From Bacteroidales bacterium (lineage in GTDB: Bacteria; Bacteroidota; Bacteroidia; Bacteroidales; UBA932): a stretch of 48,633 nt of DNA. Where the stretch lies: positions 1 through 48,633 of the forward strand of contig JAFSMS010000042.1 of the NCBI GenBank assembly GCA_017447815.1, written 5' to 3'. Each line of letters opens with the position of its first letter. Position 1 is the stretch's first letter. The translations under genes and the position numbers were made by a program. Shown one piece after another: positions 32,796 to 40,220 of the stretch. The notes beneath the pieces were generated by a model. The model did no database searches. It was not told the DNA's origin and worked only from the letters and a program-made list of their open reading frames with translations.

Positions 32796-33109
32796 AATGC
32801 CTTGCGTACTTGAACCAACTGTTCCCGGATTTCCTTCAGGACGCCGATGGCCTTCACCCGTTTGTCCACGCTGCGGCGGTCTTCGGTGAGGCGCTGCCTG
32901 GCCCCCTCCAGCGTAAGGCCCTGGTTTTTGAGCAGGAACTGGATTTGCTTGAGGGTTTCGATATCCTCGGGGTGATACAGCCGGTTGCCCTTCGCATTGC
33001 GCTGGGGCTTGATGAATTTCTCGAAGTAATTGCTCCAGTAGCGTATCGCTGAGGCATTTTCGCCCAGTTCCTGCGCCACTTCGCCCATTGTGTAAATCAG
33101 TTTAGCCAT
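32792..33109 (-). CDS. Short MerR-family transcriptional regulator
   Basis: 105 residues. Winged helix-turn-helix of MerR type: YTMGEVAQELGENASAIRYW (recognition helix) followed by RNAKGNRLYHPEDIETLKQIQFLLKNQG. The C-terminal helix is short and there is no effector-binding domain or cysteine set, so it probably does not sense metals by itself. It is the first gene of the minus-strand cluster reaching to rnfA, and so could regulate it. It has a well-formed promoter, with the ATG 7 bases after the -7 box. Confidence 0.85.
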   Translation of the reverse strand: MAKLIYTMGEVAQELGENASAIRYWSNYFEKFIKPQRNAKGNRLYHPEDIETLKQIQFLLKNQGLTLEGARQRLTEDRRSVDKRVKAIGVLKEIREQLVQVRKAL

Positions 33110-33116
33110 AGTTCTA

Positions 33117-33148
33117 CAAATTTAATCGCAAAACCATAGAAAACCAAA
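33117..33148 (-). promoter_or_regulatory. Promoter of the MerR-dnaB-rnf cluster
   Basis: On the minus strand: TTTG (33145-33148), a 20-base spacer, TAAATTTG (33117-33124). The ATG at 33109 follows after 7 bases, so the leader is very short or absent. I see no other promoter of this quality between the 12 genes that follow. Confidence 0.75.
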
Positions 33149-33457
33149 ATAATTCCACTTAAACAAGGGAATTTCCCTCCCCCGCGGGGCAATTCCCGCC
33201 CTTTTTGCCCCTGAGGGCTATGGTCATGATGCAGGTGGAGAGGACTGTCCCCTCTGCCAGGCAAACACACGATGCAATGGTGCAAAAGGTCTGCTTTTAA
33301 CCCACACACCTTTTGCGCCAAAACGGACTTACAGCCCCCTCTAGCCCATATTCACCGCAAAAGGTCGGCCCCTTAAAATCCGACCTTTTGCAAAAACACC
33401 TCTCTCCAAGAATGGCCGATAACCACCGGCGGCGGCAGTTGAGGCAGAGGCAGGGCA
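33149..33457. other. Gene-free region with inverted repeats
   Basis: No credible coding region. Three inverted repeats: GGGAATT/AATTCCC (33167-33173 with 33191-33197), GCAAAAGGT/ACCTTTTGC (33282-33290 with 33308-33316) and GCAAAAGGTCGG/CCGACCTTTTGC (33357-33368 with 33380-33391). The last two share the same arm. Short open frames here do not resemble proteins. It could hold a small RNA, an operator or a remnant mobile sequence. Confidence 0.6.
33357..33391. repeat. Perfect 12-bp inverted repeat GCAAAAGGTCGG
   Basis: Arms at 33357-33368 and 33380-33391 with an 11-base loop. The related shorter pair at 33282-33316 (9-bp stem, 17-base loop) makes four copies of GCAAAAGGT in the order forward, reverse, forward, reverse. 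There is no T tract right after it on the plus strand, so a simple terminator is unlikely. Confidence 0.8.
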
Positions 33458-33488
33458 TTGACGTGACCGCAAAAAAAACGTATCTTTG
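33458..33488 (+). promoter_or_regulatory. Promoter of the 268-aa exported protein
   Basis: TTG (33458-33460), a 20-base spacer, TATCTTTG (33481-33488). The ATG used is at 33530, giving a leader of about 35 bases, unlike the very short leaders elsewhere in the window. Confidence 0.75.
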
Positions 33489-33529
33489 CAGTGCCAGAGA
33501 ACAATCTCCGGGAAATAGTGACGATTGAT

Positions 33530-34336
33530 ATGAAAAAAATTTTACTGTTTTTTTCCCTTCTGATGGGAACTTGTGCCCTCGCATCTGCGCAGGATATCAT
33601 TACCAAAAAGGACGGAACGGACATCCGGGCCAAAGTTATGGAAGTCTCTCCGACCGAAATCAAATACTACGATTGGGATAATCAGGAAGGCCCGCTGTTC
33701 ATTGTCAAACCTTCCGACATCCTGGTAATTCGTTTTGAGAACGGAGCCAACTATGTTGTTGACAACCCGGAAAAAGTAGCGCTGGAGGTGAACAATGCCT
33801 TTTTCATTCACCATCCGGATCCGGTTTCTGTCCTGAGCGACGGAAACCTCCGCTACAAGGATTTGAAAGGAGCCTATTCTACAAGTGACTATGTTTACCT
33901 GTCCACTCCCCGCTACGGTCTGGGGTACCCCTGGCTGAATCTGATTATCCCAGGCCTGTCCCAATACTGCATGGGAGAACCCGGACTGGGCACAATGTAT
34001 CTGCTTCTGGGTGTAGGCAGTTCCATCATTACCGGTGTCGGATACGGACTTGTCGGATCATCGGCCATAAGAACAAATGGCAGAATCATATACGAGCAGC
34101 CGCAGTTCAATACCGGAACAACCCTCGCACTTATCGGACTGGCCGCCAACATCGCCGTCACAGTCACCTCCATTGTCAATGCCTACAACGTAGCAAAAGT
34201 GAAGAGCCTGTATGCCGAAGACCTGCGGAACTACCGCCAGGGCTATTCCATCATGGTTGCCCCCACCGTGCTCTTTGCATCGGCACCCACCGGCCTCCAA
34301 CCCGCTCCCGGCATCGGCCTCAAAGTCACCTTCTAA
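33530..34336 (+). CDS. Exported protein of unknown function with membrane segments, 268 aa
   Basis: Start set at the ATG of MKKILLFFSLLMGT; an upstream in-frame ATG at 33491 would lack a signal peptide at its N-terminus and is close to the promoter. Signal peptide cut near ASA-Q (about residue 20). The next 60 residues form a beta-rich segment, DIITKKDGTDIRAKVMEVS, then IKYYDWDNQEGPLFIVKPSD, a pattern common in exported Bacteroidota proteins. From about 125 come Gly-rich hydrophobic stretches (LIIPGLSQYCMGEPGLGTMY, LALIGLAANIAVTVTSIVNAY) resembling the C-terminal membrane region of DUF5683-like proteins. Function unknown. Confidence 0.75.
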   Translation: MKKILLFFSLLMGTCALASAQDIITKKDGTDIRAKVMEVSPTEIKYYDWDNQEGPLFIVKPSDILVIRFENGANYVVDNPEKVALEVNNAFFIHHPDPVSVLSDGNLRYKDLKGAYSTSDYVYLSTPRYGLGYPWLNLIIPGLSQYCMGEPGLGTMYLLLGVGSSIITGVGYGLVGSSAIRTNGRIIYEQPQFNTGTTLALIGLAANIAVTVTSIVNAYNVAKVKSLYAEDLRNYRQGYSIMVAPTVLFASAPTGLQPAPGIGLKVTF

Positions 34337-34396
34337 AAAGTGATGGGCCGGCTGTTTTATACAACCAACTAATATTCAACAACTTGCAAAATGGCG

Positions 34397-34434
34397 CCAG
34401 CCCGGAGCCTCAAAAAAACGAGGCTTCGGGCTGG
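34397..34434. terminator. Hairpin between convergent genes (33530 gene and trmB)
   Basis: CCAGCCCG-G-AGCCTC (34397-34411) pairs with GAGGCT-T-CGGGCTGG (34420-34434): a 14-bp stem with one mismatch and an 8-base A-rich loop. T-rich sequence follows on both strands but is weak. It probably stops transcription from both sides. Confidence 0.65.
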
Positions 34435-34531
34435 ATGTTTATTCGCAACCATCTATTTATCAGACGCTTACAACTTGAGCCAAAGCCCGGCGCAAGCGGC
34501 GAAGCGCAGCGCAAGCGAAGCAAGAAACGAG

Positions 34532-35421
34532 TTACTGCCGGGGGGCCGGCTGGTGGGAGAAACTGCGGCGGGGACCTTCGGCCGCAAGCCAATAATCATG
34601 GTCAAAGGCCTCTCCCGGGAAGGCATACGGGCCCTCGTGGTCTATCACAAAGGCCATATACGTAATGGGAAGGCCCATCTCCAGGAACATTTTCTCGTAG
34701 AACGTCTGCACCTGCAGGACCGCTCCCATGTCTGTCAGGAAGGGATGCCCGGCCACACAAGAGGGAGGGAGCCATCCGTCAGGATGGGAGGGGTCGCGAA
34801 GCGACGGTTCGGGGATATACATTCCTTCCTCGTAAATGTCTGTCCCATACACAAGCACCTTGAGGTCATTGACTTTGCAAACAGCCTGGGTGTATTCGTA
34901 AAGAAAGCGCGAGTCGGTCTTCAGGTGGACGATGCCGCCGGGCTTCAGGAACTTGCGGTAGCGCTCCAGGAAAAGCGGCGACGAGAGGCGGGCGTTCTCG
35001 GAGCCCCGCAACTGCGGATCGCTGAAAGTGAGCCAGATTTCGCTCACCTCGCCGGGGCCGAAGAAGGCCTCGATAAACTCGATGCGGGTGCGCAGGAACG
35101 CCACATTGGGCATCGCCTGCTGCGTGGCTTCCTTGGCTCCTTTCCACAGGCGCGCGCCCTTGATATCCACGCCGATATAGTTGATATCCGGGTGCCGCCG
35201 GGCCAGGGCAACGGTGTAATCCCCCTTTCCGCAGCCCAGTTCCAGCACGATGGGATGGTCATTTCCGAACATGTCCCGTCCCCAGTTGCCCTTGATGGGA
35301 TGGTCATTCAGTTTCAGTTCCCTGCTGCCGGCTCTTTGGCCAGGACGGCCGATGCGTCCGGCTGCAGCAGGCAGCGGAACGTCTCGTTCTCGGCAAATTT
35401 CTTCAGTTTTCCGTGTCCCAT
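34532..35421 (-). pseudogene. trmB: tRNA (guanine-N7-)-methyltransferase, apparent N-terminal frameshift
   Basis: Makes m7G46 in tRNA using S-adenosylmethionine. The main frame, from ATG 35272, gives 246 residues with the SAM site IVLELGCGKGDYTVALARRH, then YIGVDIKGARLW and EIWLTFSDPQ, all intact. The conserved N-terminus is in another frame: from ATG 35421 one reads MGHGKLKKFAENETFRCLL, 35 codons until TGA at 35316-35314. The main frame is open upstream of 35272 and reads ELKLNDHPIKGNWGRDMFG, matching the normal linker. Joining them needs a -1 shift (or an indel) around 35315-35345. Possible causes are real mutation, assembly error or use of ATG 35272. The catalytic domain shows no decay. 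Last gene of the trxA-trmB cluster. Confidence 0.72.
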
Positions 35422-35467
35422 AGATTCTTCACTTCGTTCAGAATGACTTCACTTCGTTCAGAATGAC
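35422..35467. repeat. Dispersed repeat, copy 2 (two units)
   Basis: Units 35422-35447 and 35448-35467, each ending TTCAGAATGAC. Read on the minus strand, it ends GAAGAATCT and runs directly into the ATG of the trmB N-terminal frame (35421-35419), with no base between. Separates trmB from the GldH-like gene. Confidence 0.85.
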
Positions 35468-35473
35468 ATGGCC

Positions 35474-35881
35474 TCAGTCATTCTTTGTCCTGGTGAGCAC
35501 AAGTCCCAGTCCCCGCAGACCTTCCGGCGCCGAAGGGGCATAGACCGTCAGCGTCCACAGACCGGCTTCCACGGGGGATACGCCGGCGCGGTACGGCTCG
35601 TACACTTCTGCCGCCAGGGGCAGATAGACCTTTTCCCGGAGCAGCGAATCGGAAGGCGATTTCCACTGGACCAGCAGCGGCATCTCGGAGGGAATTTCCT
35701 GCCCGGAAGCGGCATCGATACGGGTAAAGAAGTCCAGATTGTACACCACGGTGGTATCGGCCATGTCCAGGACAAACTCATAAGGGCCGTCCCCGGGGAT
35801 GAAGGTTTCCACGGAGGCCGGCTCCCGGCAGGCCGAAAGCAGCAAAGCGGCGGACAGTATGAGGAGCAACCGGCGCATCAT
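35474..35881 (-). CDS. gldH: GldH-like lipoprotein
   Basis: 135 residues with a lipobox (LLLSA-C, Cys18). The mature part is a small beta-rich domain: YEFVLDMADTTVVYNLDFFT, then PLLVQWKSPSDSLLREKVYL and ending GLVLTRTKND. The spacing of D-T-x2-Y-x-L and a distal P-S-D fits GldH, first found as a gliding-motility lipoprotein and kept in many non-gliding Bacteroidales. The name rests partly on gene order, because gldH commonly follows ricT and holB in this phylum. Its ATG overlaps the stop of ricT (ATGA). Function in this organism unknown; it probably does not indicate gliding. Confidence 0.65.
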   Translation of the reverse strand: MMRRLLLILSAALLLSACREPASVETFIPGDGPYEFVLDMADTTVVYNLDFFTRIDAASGQEIPSEMPLLVQWKSPSDSLLREKVYLPLAAEVYEPYRAGVSPVEAGLWTLTVYAPSAPEGLRGLGLVLTRTKND

Positions 35882-37035
35882 TCCTTGGGGGCCTTGTTGC
35901 GCGTGCGGTTGCGATTGCGGTTACGGCGCTTCTTTTTCTTCTCCGGGTCGAAACGGTTGATGGCATCGTCCCCGACGGCCGATATGAACTCCGGTGCGGA
36001 AACCTCCTCCTGCCGCAGCGTAGAGGGTTTTTCTCCCCGGCGGTTCATCTCCTGGATGTCCCGGACCTCCTGGGCCGACAGCGGGAAAATCTGGGCCAGG
36101 GAACCTTTCTCATAGGAGAAATACAGCGTTTCGGCCAGGATGTCGGTCTTCACCAGGAAGGCCTGTCCGTCCTGCAATTCCAGCGGCTCCACCACCCGCG
36201 GGATGCGGGAATGGGCGTCCAGATAGGCCGCCACCTCGTAATTGAGGCAGCACTTGAGTTTGCCGCACTGGCCGGCCAGTTTCTGCGGATTCAGGGAAAG
36301 GTCCTGCGTCCGGGCCGCCGACGTAGTGATGGACTTGAACTCCGTGATATAATTGGCACAGCAAAGTTCCCGCCCGCAGACGCCCAGACCGCCGATCAGG
36401 CCGGCTTCCTGCCGGGCGCCGATCTGCTTCATCTCCACGCGGATATGGAACTCCTCGGCAAAATCCTTGATGAGTTGGCGGAAGTCCACGCGGCCGTCGG
36501 CAATGTAATAAAAGATGGCCTTGGTGCCGTCTCCCTGGAATTCCACGTCGCCGATTTTCATTTCCAGGCCGAGGTTATTCGCCAGCACGCGGGCCCGGAT
36601 CATCGTTTCCTGCTCGCGGGCGATGGCCTCCTGCCAACGCTGGATATCGAAGGGGCGGGCCTTGCGGTAAATCTTGCGCAGTTCCCCCTTGGAGGGGTCC
36701 ACGCCCTTGCATTTCATCTGCCGGCCGACGATGGGGCCTTCCAGCGTGACGATGCCCAGGTCGTGCCCGTTGGCCGCCTCCACCACCACCAGGTCGCCGG
36801 TCTTGATGCTCTGGCCGGAAGCGTTCACATAGATTCCTTTGCGGGTGTTCTTGAAGCGCACCTCGTAATAATCGTTGAACTGCTCCTGGGCGATGCCTTT
36901 GAGCGTGTCGTACACTTCCAGTTTGCAGCAGCCCTGCCGGTAACGGATATCCCGGTTGCCGGTCTGCTCGTCTATCGTTACAGTACAACCGCGGAAGCAG
37001 TCGAACTGGATGGATTCATTGCTATAGTCATTCAT
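35878..37035 (-). CDS. ricT: PSP1-domain protein RicT/YaaT
   Basis: 385 residues. Family of RicT (YaaT), which in Bacillus joins RicA and RicF in an iron-sulphur complex affecting RNase Y and development. PSP1 domain about 60-145 (KGIYVNASGQSIKTGDLVVV, GRQMKCKG). The family Cys set is intact: GVCGRELCCANY (Cys220, 225, 226) and CGKLKCCLNYE (Cys257, 262, 263). The C-terminal tail is very basic (KKKKRRNRNRNRTRNK), possibly RNA-binding. Overlaps holB by 4 bp and the gldH-like gene by 4 bp, so tightly coupled. Its role in Bacteroidota is not established. Confidence 0.9.
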   Translation of the reverse strand: MNDYSNESIQFDCFRGCTVTIDEQTGNRDIRYRQGCCKLEVYDTLKGIAQEQFNDYYEVRFKNTRKGIYVNASGQSIKTGDLVVVEAANGHDLGIVTLEGPIVGRQMKCKGVDPSKGELRKIYRKARPFDIQRWQEAIAREQETMIRARVLANNLGLEMKIGDVEFQGDGTKAIFYYIADGRVDFRQLIKDFAEEFHIRVEMKQIGARQEAGLIGGLGVCGRELCCANYITEFKSITTSAARTQDLSLNPQKLAGQCGKLKCCLNYEVAAYLDAHSRIPRVVEPLELQDGQAFLVKTDILAETLYFSYEKGSLAQIFPLSAQEVRDIQEMNRRGEKPSTLRQEEVSAPEFISAVGDDAINRFDPEKKKKRRNRNRNRTRNKAPKE

Positions 37036-38006
37036 AGGGTATATAATTGATTCACCAAATCGGTGAAGAGGATTTTCTGGTTCACGTTGCGCTCGACAAG
37101 GAGCAGGGAGCGGTCCAGGGCCGCCATTCCCCTGCGCGGGAAAGTGGGCTTGAGACTGCGGGCCATGCGGGTGTAAAAATCTTCCTCCCCTTCCGGGATG
37201 CGGGCGAGCGAAGGCATCTTCTGCAGGAGGAAAATGCGGCGAAGGTCCTCCGATGCCAGACGGCAGAAGGTCTTCTGCTGCTCCCGGACTTTCAAATCGG
37301 CCACGGCCTCTCCGGTTTCCAGGGCTCCCAGCATGTCACGGGCCACCACGGCCTCCAGCAAATCGTGGAACAAATCCACCAGGGCCGAGTTTCCCGCCGC
37401 TTCCCGGGCGTGGACCTCGCGGTCGGCCTCCGGGGAGAGGGGTTGCACGCGCAGGTGCAGACAGCGGGAGGCAATGGTCACCAGCACCTTTTCCGGGGCG
37501 TGGGTGATCAGGAGGAAAAGGGTTTTCTGCGGCGGTTCTTCCACTATCTTGAGCAGCGCATTGGCCGCCTGGGCGTTCATCTTCTCCGGAAGGTACAGCA
37601 CCACCGTCCGGTAACCGCCCTCCACGGCCGACAGCGACAGCCTTTCCAGGATGCTGCGGGCCTCATTCACCGAGATGTTGCTCTGCTTCCCCTCGATGCC
37701 GATGGCTGTATATAACTCATTCTCAAAGAAATACGGATTATCCAGCACCAAGTCCCGGAATTTCCCCACATACTGCAGCGAAACGGGCTTGTCGGCCCCC
37801 GCCACGGGGAAGACGAAATGGATGTCAGGATGGATCAGTTTCTGCACGCGCGGATTGCCGCCGTACAGTTCTTCCAGGAATTGCAGGACCAGCGGAAAAG
37901 CCCCGCCGCCGTCGTCTTCGTGCAGCAGCATGGCATGCGGAATGTGCCCGCTCTCCACCATCTGGTGCAGGGCGTTCACCACTTCCGTATTTCCGTAAAT
38001 CTTCAT
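37032..38006 (-). CDS. holB: DNA polymerase III delta-prime subunit-type AAA+ protein
   Basis: Clamp-loader subunit. 324 residues from the ATG at 38006 (MKIYGNTEVVNALHQMVESG); an upstream in-frame extension reads through a dispersed repeat and is rejected. Conserved parts: HIPHAMLLHEDDGGGAFPLV in place of the Walker A loop (degenerate, as usual for delta-prime), VLYLPEKMNAQAANALLKIVEEPP (sensor-1 region) and FLLITHAPEKVLVTIASRC with the SRC motif (arginine finger). The start codon directly abuts the repeat at 38007, so no Shine-Dalgarno sequence outside the repeat exists. Confidence 0.88.
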   Translation of the reverse strand: MKIYGNTEVVNALHQMVESGHIPHAMLLHEDDGGGAFPLVLQFLEELYGGNPRVQKLIHPDIHFVFPVAGADKPVSLQYVGKFRDLVLDNPYFFENELYTAIGIEGKQSNISVNEARSILERLSLSAVEGGYRTVVLYLPEKMNAQAANALLKIVEEPPQKTLFLLITHAPEKVLVTIASRCLHLRVQPLSPEADREVHAREAAGNSALVDLFHDLLEAVVARDMLGALETGEAVADLKVREQQKTFCRLASEDLRRIFLLQKMPSLARIPEGEEDFYTRMARSLKPTFPRRGMAALDRSLLLVERNVNQKILFTDLVNQLYTL

Positions 38007-38051
38007 AGATTCTTCACTTCGTTCAGAATGACGGGGTTCGTTCAGAATGAC
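38007..38051. repeat. Dispersed repeat, copy 3 (two units)
   Basis: Units 38007-38032 (AGATTCTTCACTTCGTTCAG..) and 38033-38051 (truncated GGGGTTCGTTCAG..), both ending AGAATGAC. On the minus strand it finishes GAAGAATCT and is followed at once by the ATG of holB. Lies between the polyprenyl synthase stop (38059) and holB. Confidence 0.85.
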
Positions 38052-38058
38052 GGGGCTG

Positions 38059-39036
38059 TCAAATCTGCCGGTCCCCCACATAGTGGGTCAGGGCCGTCAA
38101 ATAGTCTTTCCGGGCCGACGGCGGGAAGGCTTCCAGACATTCCAGCGCCTGGTCCAGATATCGGTTCATCACCTCGGTGGCCCGGCCCACGCCGTCGTGC
38201 TCTTTCACAAAGGCGCGCACTTCGGCCTCCAGTTCGGGACGGTCGGAAATGCGGGCCACCTTTTCCCGGACGGCCTTTTCCTCCGACTCCGATACGCTTT
38301 CCAGCGCACAGAGCAGCGGCAGGGTGATTTTCTGCTCCCGGAGATCGATCCCCGCGGGCTTTCCCAGAGCGACGTCCGAAGCATAGTCGAAAATGTCGTC
38401 CTTGATCTGGAAAGCCGTACCCAAACGGGCGGCGAACGTCTCTGCCGCCTTGCATAAGGGCTCCGGCGCCTGTACGGAAATGGCGGCCGACACGGCGGCG
38501 GTCACAAAAAGGGAAGCCGTCTTCCCATAGACAATCCGAAAATAGTCTTCCCGCGTCGTGGTTCCCAGGCCGGCCAGTTCCATCTGCCGCAGTTCCCCTT
38601 CGGCCAGGTGGCTGAGGGTGGCCGCGAAGCGGCGGAGCACTTTCTCCGGCTCCACCCGGGCTTCGAGGACCAGCGACACGCAGCGGACCAGCCAGAAATC
38701 TCCGATCAGGACAGCCGCCCGGGGGTTCAGAAGGGCCGCCACCGTGGGCCTTCCCCGCCGCAGCGTTGCACCGTCCACCACGTCGTCGTGGAAGAGCGTG
38801 GCGTTGTGCAGCAGTTCGATGGCGGCGGCATACCGCACGGTAGAATCGTTCACCTTTCCCAGGGCGCCCGCCATCAGGAGGGCGAGCATGGAGCGAAGCA
38901 TCTTTCCGGGGCGCTCCCGGAGGCTCTTGTTAAGGGATTCCAAAAGGGCCACATCCGACTTGAGAGACGCCGCGATCTGCGCCTCCACTTGCTCCAGGTC
39001 CCCTTTCAGGAAAGTATGTATCTCTTTAATTTCCAC
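38059..39036 (-). CDS. Polyprenyl diphosphate synthase
   Basis: Trans-isoprenyl diphosphate synthase, likely making the long-chain side chain of menaquinone. 325 residues. First aspartate-rich motif LFHDDVVDGATLRRG (Asp84, Asp85, Asp88) and second IKDDIFDYASD (Asp213, Asp214, Asp217), each DDxxD, with RPGKMLRS near 42 as substrate-binding site. Chain length cannot be read exactly; the small residues before the first motif suit a C35-C40 product, in line with octaprenyl/heptaprenyl synthases. One base separates its start from the LOG-family gene stop. Confidence 0.9.
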   Translation of the reverse strand: MEIKEIHTFLKGDLEQVEAQIAASLKSDVALLESLNKSLRERPGKMLRSMLALLMAGALGKVNDSTVRYAAAIELLHNATLFHDDVVDGATLRRGRPTVAALLNPRAAVLIGDFWLVRCVSLVLEARVEPEKVLRRFAATLSHLAEGELRQMELAGLGTTTREDYFRIVYGKTASLFVTAAVSAAISVQAPEPLCKAAETFAARLGTAFQIKDDIFDYASDVALGKPAGIDLREQKITLPLLCALESVSESEEKAVREKVARISDRPELEAEVRAFVKEHDGVGRATEVMNRYLDQALECLEAFPPSARKDYLTALTHYVGDRQI

Positions 39037-39567
39037 TTATTTGAAGTATTCCAACAAGTCTTCCACCGTTTCCGGGAAATGGAGCAGGTCCACATCGGCC
39101 CGGTCTGTCATGTTGGTGGCGACGTAATGGTCCAGAAGGGCTTTGAGCGGATTGTAGAATCCGTCCAGGTTGAGGGCGAAGACCTCGCCTTCATACCGGT
39201 GCAACTTCCGCAGCGTGTGCGTTTCCATGAGCTCGTCCAGCGTGCCGATTCCGCCCGGAAGGGCGATGGCGGCCACGGTGTTTTCACGCATCTTTTCCTT
39301 CCGGTCGGCCATGGTTTCCGTCCACAAGACCTCCGTCAGACCCGGATTCTCCAACCCCTGCATGAAACGGGGCAGCACGGCCACGTGGCGGCCGCCCACC
39401 TTCAGGGACTCTTCCGTAATGGCACCCATCGTTCCGCGGGCTCCGCCGCCGGAGATGATGTCGTACCCCAGCGCATGCAGGCCCCGGACCAGCCTCCGGG
39501 CCGCCTCGTTGTATTTGGGGTCGATGGTACCGGAAGAAGCACAATAGATGACAACCTGCCTGCCCAT
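39037..39567 (-). CDS. LOG-family Rossmann protein (TIGR00730 type)
   Basis: Cytokinin riboside 5'-monophosphate phosphoribohydrolase-like protein, splitting nucleoside monophosphates such as AMP-type substrates in bacteria. 176 residues from the ATG at 39567. Motifs: IYCASSGTIDPKY at the start, IISGGGARGTMGAI (36-50) and the family signature LPGGIGTLDELME (103-115) with ADRKEKM just before it. Starts 1 bp after the barrel-protein stop codon. Natural substrate here unknown; cytokinin signalling is not implied. Confidence 0.88.
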   Translation of the reverse strand: MGRQVVIYCASSGTIDPKYNEAARRLVRGLHALGYDIISGGGARGTMGAITEESLKVGGRHVAVLPRFMQGLENPGLTEVLWTETMADRKEKMRENTVAAIALPGGIGTLDELMETHTLRKLHRYEGEVFALNLDGFYNPLKALLDHYVATNMTDRADVDLLHFPETVEDLLEYFK

Positions 39568-39568
39568 C

Positions 39569-40216
39569 TTAGAAGAACATGCCAAGGGTTATCTTTACGC
39601 CGGAATAGTTCTTGACATCCTTCAGATCGGAAGTGGCCGCCGCTTCAATGGCGGACGCATTGAGTTTGTCTCCGCTGTAGAGTTGGCCGATATTCTTGAA
39701 CCACTGCACGGAAATCTGGAAATGATTCATCAGTTCCAGGCCGCCGCCGACACCGAAACCGCCCTCGAACTTGTTCTTGGCATCCCGCAGGTAACTTCTG
39801 AAGGGCTCCATGTCCATGCCATACGTAAAGATATTGTAATCCTCGCTGCCATAGACCTGATAGCCGATGAACGGTTCGAACAGGAAGAACGGCCGGAACA
39901 CCAGCAGGTCCACGCCCAACTGCAGTCCCAGTCCCAGTTCCAGATAACCGCCCCGGGTGGAAAGGTTGCGGAAATTATCCTTGAGAGTGGCTCCTTTTAC
40001 CTGATAGGACAGTTCGGGCTGGGCCGAAAAGATGGGGCCCATCTTGATCTTGTAAGCCACGCCCACATGGTACAGGGACATGCTCTTGGAGTCCGGTTTC
40101 CAGTTACCGTCCGTACTGGTGTTGGAACTGGTCCAGCCGCCGATAACGCCGAACTGGGCATTGGCGGTGGCCATGGCGGCCAGAACCAATGCAATGCAAA
40201 GGAAGAGTTTTTTCAT
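39569..40216 (-). CDS. Outer membrane beta-barrel protein (porin-family fold)
   Basis: 215 residues, signal peptide (MKKLFLCIALVLAAMATANA-Q). The mature part alternates strands typical of an eight-stranded OMP-b-brl barrel: FGVIGGWTSSNTSTDGNWKP, MSLYHVGVAYKIKMGPIFSA, GYLELGLGLQLGVDLLVFRP, GFGVGGGLELMNHFQISVQW, ending YSGVKITLGMFF with a terminal aromatic residue as barrel assembly needs. Role unknown, probably structural or small-molecule passage. Starts 4 bp after the trxA stop. Confidence 0.88.
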   Translation of the reverse strand: MKKLFLCIALVLAAMATANAQFGVIGGWTSSNTSTDGNWKPDSKSMSLYHVGVAYKIKMGPIFSAQPELSYQVKGATLKDNFRNLSTRGGYLELGLGLQLGVDLLVFRPFFLFEPFIGYQVYGSEDYNIFTYGMDMEPFRSYLRDAKNKFEGGFGVGGGLELMNHFQISVQWFKNIGQLYSGDKLNASAIEAAATSDLKDVKNYSGVKITLGMFF

Positions 40217-40220
40217 GGGT

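Noticed and set aside
33313-33528. 71-codon plus-strand frame and overlapping minus-strand frames in the intergenic region
   Set aside because: Low-complexity Arg/Gln-rich translation, crosses a perfect inverted repeat and the -33/-7 promoter. Kept only as non-coding sequence of interest.
35271-35421. Programmed -1 frameshifting in trmB
   Set aside because: Considered because frames join by -1 just before a TGA, but GCA-GGG-AAC-TGA is not a standard slippery site and no downstream stimulatory hairpin was evident. A simple indel or sequence error is preferred.
37032-38081. holB start at 38081
   Set aside because: The extra 25 residues translate the dispersed repeat (HSERSEES-like) and are not part of the protein family.
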